Below, piece after piece: positions 1 through 11,221 of a DNA stretch of 64,000 nt. This stretch comes from Viola odorata (lineage: Eukaryota; Streptophyta; Magnoliopsida; Malpighiales; Violaceae), in the NCBI GenBank assembly GCA_963691705.1, contig OY829537.1, positions 76,963,352 to 77,027,351 on the forward strand, written 5' to 3'. How positions within the stretch are numbered: position 1 is the first letter of the stretch; each line of letters starts with the position of its first letter. The notes under the pieces were generated by a model. The model worked only from the letters and a program-made list of their open reading frames with translations. It did no database searches and was not told where the DNA came from. The translations under genes and the position numbers were made by a program.

Positions 1-654
1 AGAAATGAATTAATTTGGTTGTCAAGAGCCGAAGCTAGCGGCATACCGCCAGAGCCATTCCTCCTGGAGCGGCATGCCGCCAGACATCAGAACTTAGGCG
101 GATTTTGGGCTTTCAAGCCCTTTCTTTTGATGCACCTATAAATACCTCTTGTATTTCTTCATTTTAGCTTAGCTTAGACATTGGTTGATATTTGTAAAGT
201 GAGATTACTCCTTTCTCTTATCACCTAAGCCTTAGGCTCTTCATCTCTTCCTTGAGAGAGATCATTTGAGTTGAGAACACTCCTCTTGATCTTTCTCCGG
301 GGAATCCATATTTGTAATGATTGTGAAGACTTTTGTTTGAAAGAAATATATGTATTTATTGGTTGATCATCCATAGAAACGAGTCCCTACTTGGCCCTCG
401 GATTATATCTTGATCAAGCAACCCCCTTTGTTGATTGTTTGCTTCTTCGTGTTGTGCTCATCTCCGTCCCTTCCATCCGTCTTCGAATTCCGGGTAACAT
501 CGTTTCCTTTTCCTTTCCATTTCCGCTGCAAATCCGTGTCTTGTGTGTGAACTTCCTGTCTTCCATTCAAGTCTTGTTGTTGACTCCATCCGGCTAGATC
601 CTCCTCAAGCTCCATATATCATTCGGCTTACTTACACTAGGCCGGATCATATCA
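1..654 (+). repeat. 5' LTR of the TR-GAG-like element, partial
   Basis: This stretch corresponds base for base to 5748-6401 (constant offset 5747) and ends in the same GATCATATCA terminus. It holds a TATA box, TATAAATA, at 137-144. The short reading frames inside it are present identically in both LTRs and are not supported as genes. Confidence 0.9.
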
Positions 655-655
655 A

Positions 656-671
656 GTGGTAGCGGAGCTTT
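656..671 (+). other. Putative primer binding site
   Basis: The sequence TGGTAGCGGAGC lies one or two bases after the LTR end. It resembles the common plant primer site complementary to initiator methionine tRNA (TGGTATCAGAGC) but differs at three positions. The position is right; the priming tRNA is inferred. Confidence 0.5.
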
Positions 672-2039
672 TGGTGCCTTGGAGTTTACTTGTTGAATTT
701 TCTGTTTTGTGTCACCTTTGTGAACCGTATATGCTCTTGTGTTGTCAACTTGTTTTTCTGAGTTTCTTGAGTCAAAAGTGTGTAATATTGCTACCTCATT
801 CAAGTGGTAAAATGTGTGAATGTTATGCCAACTTTTGCTAGCTCAAAAGATCAAAATCTGAAAAGTGTGTTCTTGGTGTTCATCATTGTGTTCTTGGTGT
901 TCTTGCAATATTGTGAAAAGGGAAAAAATTTGATCCAAAAATCTGATTTAAAATGCTAAAGCTAAATGTTTCCCTCTAAAATATTAATTTCCTACACCAA
1001 AGTGGCCAACCAAAGAACAAATATTCCCACAAGTGGCAAACATTCTATCTTTCAAGAGAATATTCACCTAAGTGGAGTCTTGTCCCCTTGTGCATGTCCA
1101 CTTTCCCTTGTCCAGTACACTCTTGTCCTTCCTTGGAGTCCAGCAGTCTTTTACTCCTTTCTAAGTCTCAACCAAGTCCTAAACTCAAGTCCTAAACTCA
1201 TTAAATCCTAAAGTTGAGTTTTAAACTTTTTGAGTCTTAAACTTGAGTTTTCTTGAGTCCTAAACTTCCAAGTCTTTTTCATTAATTTGCTGAGTCTTTC
1301 TTTGAGTCTTTTACTCATTTAACCCAAAATGTTTCCAGCCTTCCTTCCCTCCCACGGAAATTCAATCTTTTCTCCAAAACTAAAATTTTGAATTTCCTTG
1401 GATTTCTGCAAATTTTCTTCAGCTTTTCCTTGAGTTTTGTAATCTTCTTGAGTCTTTGTTGAGTGTAATCTTTCCTTCTTGTTCTAATCTCTTGAGCACT
1501 TGTGGTTGTTTGTGTATCACTAATTTGTGTATAAGTGATTAAAATTTTCGTGCTTATTGTGGTGATGAACAAGGTGTGAAATTTTTCATCCTAACTTTTC
1601 TTTCAAGCCATTGTTTCTTAGATTCCACTCCAGCGTTTTCTTGTGTTTTCAGCCGAATTTTTGCTTCTTTCTTGGCTGGAACTTGTAGCTCTTTGTCTTA
1701 GGAGTGTTCATAATTAATTTTGTGTTTTAATTCTATCGTTTCCTATTTTCCGTGGGTCATATTCGGAAGTTGCGCCAAGCTGTCCAGAATTTTTCCAGCA
1801 AACTGTTTTTGTGCTTCTTGTGTTCTTGCTTGTATAAATTCGTTGGGATAATCCTTGTGATTGAACTTGAGATTGCTAGCTTGAACATTGTCAAGACAAG
1901 CTTCAGTTTGAAGAAGAGTGAGAGCTTTGTGAGTACATATTTTTCGAGTGATTAAACACGAGTGTTTAAACACGTGAGGGAGAGATTATTTACTAACATC
2001 TATATATATATATTTAGTTTGTTCAATTTTTCAAGTACA

Positions 2040-4313
2040 ATGTCACAAGATAGTGATTGTGAATCTTGTGACCAAGGAGAGTACTATGATGATAATACCT
2101 CTCAATGCAATGACAATAGTGGTTATGAATCATACGGTGATGTTAGTTGCTACTCCAATGATGATGGAAATTTTGAACCGTGTGATGAAATCAGAGATGG
2201 GTATAGCATTTGTAGTGAGGATGACGATGACGATGACGAAGGTTCTCCAAGCCTTCATGTCTCAAGCTATGGCCTAGGTCCCTCCGAACAAGGCCTTGGC
2301 CATGGCCCCTCTACTAGTGGTCGCAACCATCGAGATCACATCACTTCCCCCCATCGACAAATTCAACTTCCCATCTTTAAAGGAACATCCTCTCCGGCAG
2401 AATTTATTGAATGGGAATATCACCTCGTAAAAACATTTGAATGCCATCAACTTTCGGAAAAACAGAAATTTAGACTTGCTTCCAAGACATTTGATGACAA
2501 TGCTTATGATTGGTGGTACTCTATTAGCCATGAAGGTGAAAGGAGTAGGATATGGCCAATTGCAACTTGGGCTGACATGAGACATGTCATGAGACAATAT
2601 TTTGTGTCATCATATTATCGAGAATTCCTAGAAGACGAGTTGTCCTCCCTTCAACAAGGAACCAAAACCGTCATAGAATATTGTCACGAGTTTGTTGAGT
2701 TACTCATTAAGACTTATCTTCAAGAAGAGGAGAGCATGATCATGGATTTATTTGAAAGTGGGTTAAATAGAACGATTAGAAGACAGCTTGAACTCTATGA
2801 GATTACAAGCTTGCAATCCATGATGCTCCATGCTTGTAGCATTGAAGAACAAGAATCCTTGATGAAGCAAAACAGTAGCTCCATTGATTGTTGTCCAAGT
2901 AACATGAAGGCTCCTACTACCATTACCTTAGAGCACAAGCCGAGCCAAGCACACCAAGGAGATTGCACTCACCAAAAACAGCCACCACCCTCTCAATCTT
3001 TTGAACCAATTGTCACTGAAAAATATAATTTGATTGAAGAGAGTGTGACCGAAAATACAGCAATGATGAGTGAAAAATGTGAGCTTGTACATGAGGTACA
3101 ACAAAAGAGAGAATGCGGAGAGAAGAAAGTAAGAGGTGAGGAAAATACACGGCATGAAAAAAGTAAGCATGCTAATGAGAGTGAGTGCAACCCCACCCGT
3201 GAGAATGAGTTGAGTGAGCTTAATGAGCCAAATCAATTTCAAGTTTTTGACAACCTTTTGTTTGAATTGTATTTTGACAATCCGTTGTTTGAGCTTGAAA
3301 TTGAGGAAAAAGAAAGAGAACAAAACAGCCCCCATGAAAGAAGTGAGCATGGGTTGAGAGAGTGTGAGCAAAACAGCCCGCATGAAAAGAACGAGCATGC
3401 GAGAGAGAAACACACACATGAGAGGAGTGAATATACAGAAAAATTGAGAGAAGAAAGTGAGGAAAAGAAACAAACTGAATTTGTGGAAGCTATTGATCCA
3501 ATAAGTGTGCCTTTGGGCAATGAGGATCAATTAGCTCACCCTAACCTTGACATTTCGTTTCCTACTGCTCGTGTGTCTTTCTTGCAGCAATTTCCAGTGG
3601 GTTGCCACAACCAAACACGCCCGAATGTCCCAAGGAACAAAGGTGGTTTCAAACCATCAATCCTAGGAGGCGTTGGAAGTGTAATTGCTCAACATTGGTG
3701 CTCCCAACGGCAAGGCCTTGAGGTAAACCATTCCCATTTCTCCACTTTGCCCGAAAGGTGTGTACCAAACCCTTCCTTTTTGAATGCTCAATTGTTTGAG
3801 GTTGCTCATAACATTAATCTTTACTCACATGCTGAAAATTTTTATGACAAACATTTATCATGTGGTAAGGAACTATTCTTGCATTTCGTTGAGCATGATC
3901 CTTTTGCTTGTGTATTTGAAAACCATTTGGGTACGAATTCTATGGCATGCACCAACATCATTTCCGTACCCTTCGTCAAGTATGATTCTTTTTTGTTTGA
4001 GTATGAAAATTACTTGAATGAAAATTTTGTGATATGTGTTAAGACTCCTACTTTTCATTTCATCAAGTATGACCCCTTCTTACTCAAACGTGCTAATTTT
4101 TGTAAATTGTCGGATAGAATGTATAAATTATTTGAATGTTGTTTAGACATAGAATCTATGATTAATTTGCATGAAACTTGGAAACAATTCTTTTGCTTCA
4201 ACTTGTCGAAATTGTCTTGGTCAAAATGTTGCAATGAATTGCTTTTCCCTTTGAGCCAATTATCTATGATTCCGATGTGTAGTATGCGGGCGTGTGAAGA
4301 CCAATTCTCGTGA
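2040..4313 (+). CDS. Gag-domain polyprotein of a non-autonomous LTR element
   Basis: The frame is open from 1962, but the ATG at 2040 (MSQDSDCESCDQG) is the likelier start because upstream codons read as an AT-rich leader. The protein opens with an acidic segment including a run of six aspartates. A retrotransposon gag (UBN2/Retrotrans_gag-like) domain follows at roughly residues 105-270, recognisable from LPIFKG, an AYDWW motif and the EYCHEFVELL segment. I see no CCHC zinc knuckle. A highly charged Glu/Lys/His repeat region follows, with units like NSPHEKNEHA. The C-terminal part repeats an F-x-K-Y-D-x-F-x-F-type motif about three times. The frame stops with TGA at 4311-4313, then continues open in the same frame to 5888, so the natural product may once have been longer. 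It presumably forms particles that another element's pol enzymes use. Confidence 0.75.
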   Translation: MSQDSDCESCDQGEYYDDNTSQCNDNSGYESYGDVSCYSNDDGNFEPCDEIRDGYSICSEDDDDDDEGSPSLHVSSYGLGPSEQGLGHGPSTSGRNHRDHITSPHRQIQLPIFKGTSSPAEFIEWEYHLVKTFECHQLSEKQKFRLASKTFDDNAYDWWYSISHEGERSRIWPIATWADMRHVMRQYFVSSYYREFLEDELSSLQQGTKTVIEYCHEFVELLIKTYLQEEESMIMDLFESGLNRTIRRQLELYEITSLQSMMLHACSIEEQESLMKQNSSSIDCCPSNMKAPTTITLEHKPSQAHQGDCTHQKQPPPSQSFEPIVTEKYNLIEESVTENTAMMSEKCELVHEVQQKRECGEKKVRGEENTRHEKSKHANESECNPTRENELSELNEPNQFQVFDNLLFELYFDNPLFELEIEEKEREQNSPHERSEHGLRECEQNSPHEKNEHAREKHTHERSEYTEKLREESEEKKQTEFVEAIDPISVPLGNEDQLAHPNLDISFPTARVSFLQQFPVGCHNQTRPNVPRNKGGFKPSILGGVGSVIAQHWCSQRQGLEVNHSHFSTLPERCVPNPSFLNAQLFEVAHNINLYSHAENFYDKHLSCGKELFLHFVEHDPFACVFENHLGTNSMACTNIISVPFVKYDSFLFEYENYLNENFVICVKTPTFHFIKYDPFLLKRANFCKLSDRMYKLFECCLDIESMINLHETWKQFFCFNLSKLSWSKCCNELLFPLSQLSMIPMCSMRACEDQFS

Positions 4314-5300
4314 CTAATTATCATTAGTCAAATTGACAAGGAAAACCCATCCTTGTTCCGACATGAAAATTTGTGCTTCTTTGAGTATACCCTACATGAA
4401 GTGCTTATGTGTGACATGTCTTGGAATACCATGAATATGTTGTATGTTGAGAGAGAACAAATTTTTGAACTAGATTTGCTGAGGACTAATTGGTTCAATT
4501 CTTATGAAAATATGTGTTATCTCTTGCTGAACTTGTTTGGTATTTCCAAGTGTATTGTGCCTTCTTGTAGAGCCCAATTTTCTTGGCCTAATTGTCGCAA
4601 GAAATTGTATTCCTTTTTGTGTAGATTATTAGGCATTCCACAACATTTTTTGCATAGGCGTGTGGCCCAATTCTCTTGGCTGATCCTTATAAGTCATCTT
4701 GAGAAAATACACCACCGTCTATGTTGTCTAATAATTTGTAATACTATGTGCATCCTTAACATTGTCTTGAAGCCTAGTGTGTATAAAGATGAAATGGATG
4801 TGCATGTTTTTGAAATGGATGAATTGTGCTTCCGTAATTGTAGCCTACTTGAATTACTTGAATGTGTCTTGCCTTTAAATACCATGAACATGCTGTGTAT
4901 TAGGAGAACACAAGCGCTTGGACCGACTTTGTCAAGAATTAGTTGGTTTAATTCTTACGAGAATTTGTGTTTCCTCTTGCGGAATTTGTTTGGTAATTTT
5001 AAGTGCATTGTGCCTATGTGTAGTGCTCAATTCTCTAGGCTTATCATTATGAGCCGAATAGAGAAGAAGATTCGTCATGTTTGTTGTTCTATGATTTGTG
5101 ATGCCATCCGCATTTTACATGACATTTTAAGAAACGATGTGCATCAATGTGCTATTATTGTTATAGACTCTTCCTTGGACCAACCTATGCATAAGCATGC
5201 GCGATTGCGCCTCTTAGGTATCTCACCTTTGTTTCCAAGTGTTTTTAAGTATGCAGGTGAAAAGGTAGAAGTAAGGGATTCGAGGACGAATCCTTTCGAA

Positions 5301-5311
5301 GGGAAAGAGTT
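5301..5311 (+). other. Polypurine tract
   Basis: The purine-rich GGGAAAGAGTT directly abuts the TGATATGATC start of the 3' LTR and follows the coding-like GAGGACGAATCC context commonly seen at the end of gypsy pol frames. It is the expected plus-strand primer. Confidence 0.7.
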
Positions 5312-6401
5312 TGATATGATCACGGACCCCTCCAAGATGGAACAATTTGGCATGAAGCCAAGAGGACCGGTCACGAGCAGCCGATCCTTACAAATGAGAA
5401 TAAATCATGCCCAAGGTCGAGGATCGAGTGCTAAATCTTCCCAATCCCAGTCACTAGGCCATGCTCACCCATCCCAAGGCCTTGACATCAAAAGCTTCAT
5501 CCAAGATCCTATGCATGTCAGAATTGCGACGCATATTTGCCACCAGAATATGGACAAGCAAATGGAGTCTGATTTGAGAGAACATAGGCTTGATGGAAAC
5601 TTAAAGCTGTTAGCTTTCGTTTGGGACAAGTTTCAGGCCAATCGGACGGGTGGATCAAAAGTTAAGCTCGTCGACATTTTAGCGCGCAGTGAGAACGAAC
5701 CTAGCGGCATGCCGCCAGGAATGTCCTACCTGGAGCGGCATACCGCCAGAAATGAATTAATTTGGTTGTCAAGAGCCGAAGCTAGCGGCATACCGCCAGA
5801 GCCATTCCTCCTGGAGCGGCATGCCGCCAGACATCAGAACTTAGGCGGATTTTGGGCTTTCAAGCCCTTTCTTTTGATGCACCTATAAATACCTCTTGTA
5901 TTTCTTCATTTTAGCTTAGCTTAGACATTGGTTGATATTTGTAAAGTGAGATTACTCCTTTCTCTTATCACCTAAGCCTTAGGCTCTTCATCTCTTCCTT
6001 GAGAGAGATCATTTGAGTTGAGAACACTCCTCTTGATCTTTCTCCGGGGAATCCATATTTGTAATGATTGTGAAGACTTTTGTTTGAAAGAAATATATGT
6101 ATTTATTGGTTGATCATCCATAGAAACGAGTCCCTACTTGGCCCTCGGATTATATCTTGATCAAGCAACCCCCTTTGTTGATTGTTTGCTTCTTCGTGTT
6201 GTGCTCATCTCCGTCCCTTCCATCCGTCTTCGAATTCCGGGTAACATCGTTTCCTTTTCCTTTCCATTTCCGCTGCAAATCCGTGTCTTGTGTGTGAACT
6301 TCCTGTCTTCCATTCAAGTCTTGTTGTTGACTCCATCCGGCTAGATCCTCCTCAAGCTCCATATATCATTCGGCTTACTTACACTAGGCCGGATCATATC
6401 A
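5312..6401 (+). repeat. 3' LTR of the TR-GAG-like element (1090 bp)
   Basis: It begins TGATATGATC directly after the purine tract and ends GATCATATCA. The last 654 bp match the partial left LTR. It contains a palindrome array (5703-5829) and a TATA box, TATAAATA, at 5884-5891, which would place the transcript start about 30 bases further on. Confidence 0.9.
5703..5829 (+). repeat. Four GCGGCATRCCGCC palindromes in the LTR U3 region
   Basis: The motif AGCGGCATGCCGCCA or AGCGGCATACCGCCA occurs at 5703, 5734, 5784 and 5815, with spacings 31, 50 and 31. This makes two paired units with a period of 81 bp. The last two copies are also visible in the left LTR at 37 and 68. The core GGCATGCC is a perfect inverted repeat, and the array lies 55-180 bp upstream of the TATA box, so a protein-binding array in the promoter is a reasonable inference. 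Confidence 0.75.
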
Positions 6402-7500
6402 AAAAACATATTCAAAATAAACAATTGAGCATTAATTAATTATTTAGATTATATTAAATTAAACATCAACCATCGTAAAAATTTTAAATAACATCCAAAA
6501 GTTGCTAGAAAATGCAGTAAAGCATAATTGAGCATTAATTAATTAGCTGAATTATATTATTTTTTTTTATTGGGTTATGTTACGTCTGCGTCTATCTGGT
6601 GTAAGAAGAGAGATGAAAAAATTTCCAATGTCATTTTTTTATAAATCAATTTTCACGTTAACTAAATCTAAGGTAAATATTTAGAAGAGCCAAATAAGTT
6701 TTAAGACAATTTTGAAATTAGGGTGTGATATGTTAAAATTGACAAACATGGGGTTCTATTTAACTCAATTACAAATGTAAAGTATTTTTCAAACATTTGG
6801 TATGAACCTTGGGGTGATTTTATGGTTTTTTTCTAATTTATTTATAGTAAATTGATTGTTGTTAAATTTTCTAATCTAGGATTACTTGAAATTAAAGGAA
6901 AAAGAAATTATTAAATTTAAATATTTGAATATTAAAATTTTAGAAGAATAATGTTGATAAATGAGTTATAAAGTTGTGAAGGAATAAATAACCAATTTAT
7001 TGTGTAAATTTTGATTGATAAATAATTGAAGGAGAAAATTGATTAGAATTATATAAATTTCGTATTGCCCCCTAGGTTTTCATGGGTATGAGGATACCTA
7101 TGAACAACTCATTTTCTAATTAATGCTTAATATTGAGTTCGTGGTTCACAGAAGCAACCCATCAAGGTTCCATTAAACTCTCATTTATTTTTCATGTGAG
7201 AATAAATTATAAAACAAATTGTTGTTGTGAATTAATGAATATAAGTTTATTCGAGAACTACGTGCGGTTTGATTTTTCATAAGAAAAAACGTAGGAAGCT
7301 TTCATGTTCAACTGCAATATTATTACTTCTTTCGTTCCAAAATATTAAGATGATAAAGTCCTTCTTATAAGTATTTTCTTTAGACATTGTGTTGCTACAA
7401 AGTGTTTTAGTTGTGTTCAATAATTGAGTTGACGAAAAATGATTGAAAGATTTTATTGACATAATAATTAAATTCTTATACGGTAGCAATATTATTTAAA
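6402..7500. other. AT-rich DNA, no gene seen
   Basis: Strongly AT-rich sequence follows the LTR. No open frame, TE protein similarity or clear repeat structure was found. The right-hand target duplication of the first element should start at 6402, but its partner lies outside the window. Confidence 0.6.
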
Positions 7501-8704
7501 TGAGTGCTTGAATCAAGTTTACACGACTTGCAACGAACTTTAGGTGTAACAAGTAGTATAGTAACACTAGTAGGTGAGTCTTGGCGTTACACAAATACTA
7601 TATGAACAAATCACAGACACTATGATCAAATAACATAAACTATAAACAAAACACAAACGCGATTGGATCAAATACACTATGAACAACTAATAATCATCTA
7701 ATCATCGATGCAAGGATAGTCATTCCAATTTCATATAACAAATATGGAGTTTAATTTCACTTAGAACTTCTATTCTCCTCCTATAACAAATTACCTGAAG
7801 ATCTTCTCTATCAAAAATCCTAACCCATTTATCAATCCTAAAATCCGCTTATAAGATTTAGCTAAAACGGTTGATTCGGCTTGGGAAAAGACTGTTCTTA
7901 GATAAGATCTGGGACGCCCCACTTTTAACCCAAATTTGCTGATTCCTAACCTTAGGCAAACTCGAGTATTTGTCTGCAATACTGATTCACATGTGATTAT
8001 AAACAAATTAATCAAGTCGAAGATACTTATCCTAACCAGATTAAGAGTAGCTAATTCAATAAATTGATTATGGATAAAGTTAACAATTAAACAAGAATCA
8101 ACAGAATAGGAATAATGGAAATATAAAACTTAATTAGATCTCACATGAGATCAAATCGAAACCTTATGTCTTCATCAAGAATCTGGTGTTTAGTTACTCA
8201 TGGAAAACATAATTGAAATAGAATCTAAATAAGAACAAAACATAAGAAAATAAAACACTGTCTGTCATCTCCAACAAAATATTATTTGGAGATCTATTTT
8301 TCTTCTAAACACCCTCGATACCCTAGACCTCTCTTCCTTCGGCCTTATATAACTTTTTCTTGTATTGTCGGGTGTCTATCTCTTCTTGGAATTCCTCCTC
8401 ATGTCTTGCTAGAGTCCTATCTGACTTCTATTTTGTCTCTTATCTGTGCTGGGTTGATTTTAGTTGCATCTCTTGATGGGCTTTACTGCATAAGTGCAAT
8501 TAATGTCTAGGGTGGTCATGGCCGAGATTGAGAAAACATCCTTGATGTGCTACAATTCTTTGCTCTCCTTTTTAGCTCCTTTCCTCTAAAGCTCTCAACT
8601 GCTCCTTTCTGCAATAAAGGGGAAAACAATACTTTTCAGTATTATCTTGATGGAAAAATAGTAGCATTTTGGTAAGAAAATGTAGCTAAAAGAGCAACTA
8701 ATCA
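7500..8704 (-). repeat. Athila-like LTR, minus strand (left limit approximate)
   Basis: Read on the minus strand, a GTGTGGGAG purine tract at 8708-8716 precedes sequence starting TGATTAG at 8704. The text that follows has the style of the two plus-strand LTRs at 45943-48975: a CATGAGTAACTA segment, late ATCTGGTTAGG text and a GTGTAACGCC segment. The distal boundary near 7.5 kb is uncertain and no second LTR or target duplication is visible. Assignment rests on layout rather than coding content. Confidence 0.45.
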
Positions 8705-10210
8705 AAATCTCCCACACTATTCGATGCTCGCCCTCAAGCTTCTCAAAACAATTAGGAAACCTTAAAATTCTCTCAATGGTAGTCAATCCAACAAGAAGCA
8801 AAGATATAAAAAATCATGGTCATTAACCATAGAATCAAACTTGCTCAATACCTAAGATACTTAGCAGTGAAACTTTATTCAGTTTACTTCGCATTCATAG
8901 ATGATCCTTACTTGGATATGTTTGCATTCATACTCTGTGTTTAGGTTCAATATATACACTCATCTATCAAATGTATGCAGGCACATCAAAATTACATCTC
9001 CTCCATGAGTCAGATCTTAACATGCATGGGAAATCTAATAATCAAGAGGACTTTTTATGGTGGATTAGGTCGGGTATGATAATCAAGAAAAAGTGGAGTA
9101 GAGAAGTGGATATTGTGTAATAGAAGAAAAAATTTCCTAGCAAGCAAAAGATGATCCAATTTTCTAAGTAAATCTCAAGATCGGACCCTAAGTACTTCTA
9201 GGCCATGAAGTGAGAAGTTGCTCTACGAACCAAATTTCTAAAAGTGATCAACAATTAAACTTAGAACTTTTTATCAAAATTGTTCTCATCATTCTTGAAT
9301 ATTTTCCCTGTTCCCCCCCCCACCCACTATCCATTGTCAAATCAAGAGTGTTGTTCTTTTTCTTTTTCTTTTTTTTATTATAACCTTAAAAGAAGGAAGA
9401 TTAACAATTAGCAGCAGTTGTTGCATAAATAATGTTTCTTCTTTTCTGCCCAAATTTTAAAATTCTTATCATACTATTCCTGACTTTTGTTCTAGACCTA
9501 GAACAAAAATTCTTAACTTATCAACAACTTTATCCTTAAATTTTGCCTACTAGCCTAAATTGAAACCTTATACAACTATTGGATTGCTTGCTAGAGATAT
9601 GAAGGAGCACAAAGGGCAATCAAGAAAGGATAAATGTAAGCACAAGGGGATGGAAAATGGTAAAAGTTAAGGTAATTTTGAAAAAGTTCCAAATGTGTCA
9701 AAAAAATGGTCTCTATCATTTCATTATTTTCCCTTGTCTTATGGCGTGTTCACTCATGGTATGATGCAATTTCAAGATCCAAACGATGAACATGTACATA
9801 CAATCAAACAGTTGAAGCTCAAGTCTCACAGGGTTATTAAATGATAATATTTGAATATGTGCAAGTAAAGTGATATAAGAATTAACATGTGTTTTTCATT
9901 GATGATTTGTGGTGTGTGAATGCTCAAATCTGTGATCCATGCAATTCTTGTTGGTTTGGTTAAATTGAGAGAGTTGAAATCATGCTTGAGGGGTGAAATC
10001 AGGTTTTGGGGAAAATAATTTATCAACATATAAACATAAGAACATAGCAAGTATATACAACAAAACTATCAACACAATTTTTTTTCCAGAAAAAAGGGTT
10101 CCATAAAAAATAAGTTAAAAAAAAAACTAACAAAAATCTATACAAGAAAACCCAAAATTTCACAAAATGAAATGACGTCCTCCACAGTGAAAGACACATT
10201 GTCCTCAATA
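8705..10210 (-). other. 3' untranslated region of the minus-strand Athila-like element
   Basis: On the minus strand the region starts near 10205 with ATTGAGGACAATGTG, a phrase typical of the junction between the coding part and the 3' UTR in Athila/Tat-type elements. It ends at 8705 with a GAGGGCGAGCATCGAA and GTGTGGGAG context before the LTR. It is AT-rich, without long open frames, and holds a short poly-C run at 9313-9321. Confidence 0.5.
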
Positions 10211-10229
10211 TGGGAGTGAACGATCAGAG

Positions 10230-11215
10230 AAAGGAATAGAGGAAAGAGCAAAAGACAGGAAAGGTAAAACTTGGGAATATGGTGAAAGCGGGAAGAGCTC
10301 AAGATGGAGGAACTGATGGGTCTTACAGATCATCATCCATACCAGGGATAGGAAATCCTAGCACATGGAGGCTGACCCTAAATTGTTGCATTGCTCGTAG
10401 CATATGCATTTGTAGTTGATGTAGTCTCCTCTACTCCTCAAGGACACCTTTGAGAGTGGTGTTGGAGGGAGAACAACTCATAAAGCTATTCTATGCATTT
10501 GATCATGTCAGCCAAGGAGCTGGAGGAGAGCTGGCAATAGCTGGTGCTGGAGATGGAGGTTTGGATGGATCTTCATCAGGGGGGTAGTACTGGATTGCCT
10601 TGAGTATCTAGGGGTGGAAATTTATAGTTGCCATAATTCTTGCTGCTGAAAACTTGATCCGCCTTGAGTGTGAAACTTGTACTCGTCAAAAGAAAAAACT
10701 CTTTATATGGAAAAAACCCATTCCATCTAGACAGCGAAGATCAAGCAATTTTATCTCAGAAATGGAATGTAAATCACAGGTTGACACATCAAGAGAGCTA
10801 GTTTTAGCAGCTAAGTTAGCAATAACAAACCCAATAACCATCATTTTAACCTTAGCATGTACAAACTGAAATTGGGTTGCTAACCAAAAACCCAAATTAA
10901 CTTTAAGACCTTTGTACATACACCACAGGAGAAAAAGCTCATGCACAACTAGACTGCTACCATTACTAGTCTTACCGAAGAATGTGAGAGACAAGTATCT
11001 GTGTAAAACTCTTAGGGTAGGGTCTTTCAATTAATGGCCCTTTGAGCTCCTAGATTTGTAAGGAGCTCTAGGGTTACCATTGAGTTCCTCAAATGCAACA
11101 TTCTGCTCAAAAACCTCAATTGAGGGGTATTCAGTCAGAAGAGAAAGAAACTAGAGGAGTGAACTAGCTCCTCTATGAAATGGCCTAGAAGTAGGTTAAA
11201 TTGGTTAAGTGAGAG
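10230..11215 (-). pseudogene. Athila ORF1-type protein remnant
   Basis: The minus-strand frame 11030-10686 contains VLHRYLSLTFFGK, then an ELFLLW segment and KVNLGFWLATQ. That order of motifs is characteristic of the plant ATHILA ORF-1 protein family (gag-region protein of Athila-lineage Ty3-gypsy elements). Upstream (up to about 11215) and downstream (to about 10230) coding-like stretches such as EETTSTTNAYATSN continue in shifted frames with stops, so the gene is decayed. It lies next to the 3' UTR of the same orientation, so most of pol has been deleted or never existed in this copy. Confidence 0.55.
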
Positions 11216-11221
11216 GTTATG

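Larger units (their letters stand above)
4314..5888 (+). pseudogene. In-frame continuation of the gag ORF: unknown Cys/Phe-rich repetitive region
   Basis: After the single TGA at 4311-4313 the same frame stays open to 5888, entering the 3' LTR at 5312. The region before the LTR contains two diverged copies of a unit of about 130-140 residues (roughly 4405-4770 and 4820-5140). Both share NTMNML, WFNSYEN, the pattern NLFG-x2-KCIVP and an AQFS motif. I recognise no protease, RT, RNase H or integrase signature. It could be a decayed accessory or env-like region, or structural spacer. Whether it is translated depends on the fate of the one stop codon. Confidence 0.5.
1..6401 (+). mobile_element. 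Non-autonomous gag-bearing LTR retrotransposon (TR-GAG-like), 5' end outside window
   Basis: Two direct repeats bound an internal region of about 4.66 kb. Bases 1-654 match 5748-6401 with no difference that I could see, so the insertion looks recent. The right LTR is complete (5312-6401) and has 10-bp inverted ends, TGATATGATC and GATCATATCA. A TGG-starting primer-binding-like site follows the left LTR and a purine tract precedes the right LTR. The internal region encodes a Ty3-gypsy-type gag domain and then a long frame without recognisable protease, reverse transcriptase, RNase H or integrase. Known family context: gag-only terminal-repeat elements (TR-GAG) occur in plants and must be mobilised by enzymes of other elements. 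The left LTR lacks about 436 bp because the window starts inside it, so a target duplication cannot be checked. Confidence 0.85.

Noticed and set aside
391..841. Short ORFs in the first LTR (also at 6138-6362)
   Set aside because: They recur only because the LTR is duplicated, overlap on both strands and carry no recognisable motif.
2928..3530. 200-codon minus-strand hydrophobic ORF
   Set aside because: Antisense shadow of the charged repeat region of the gag ORF.
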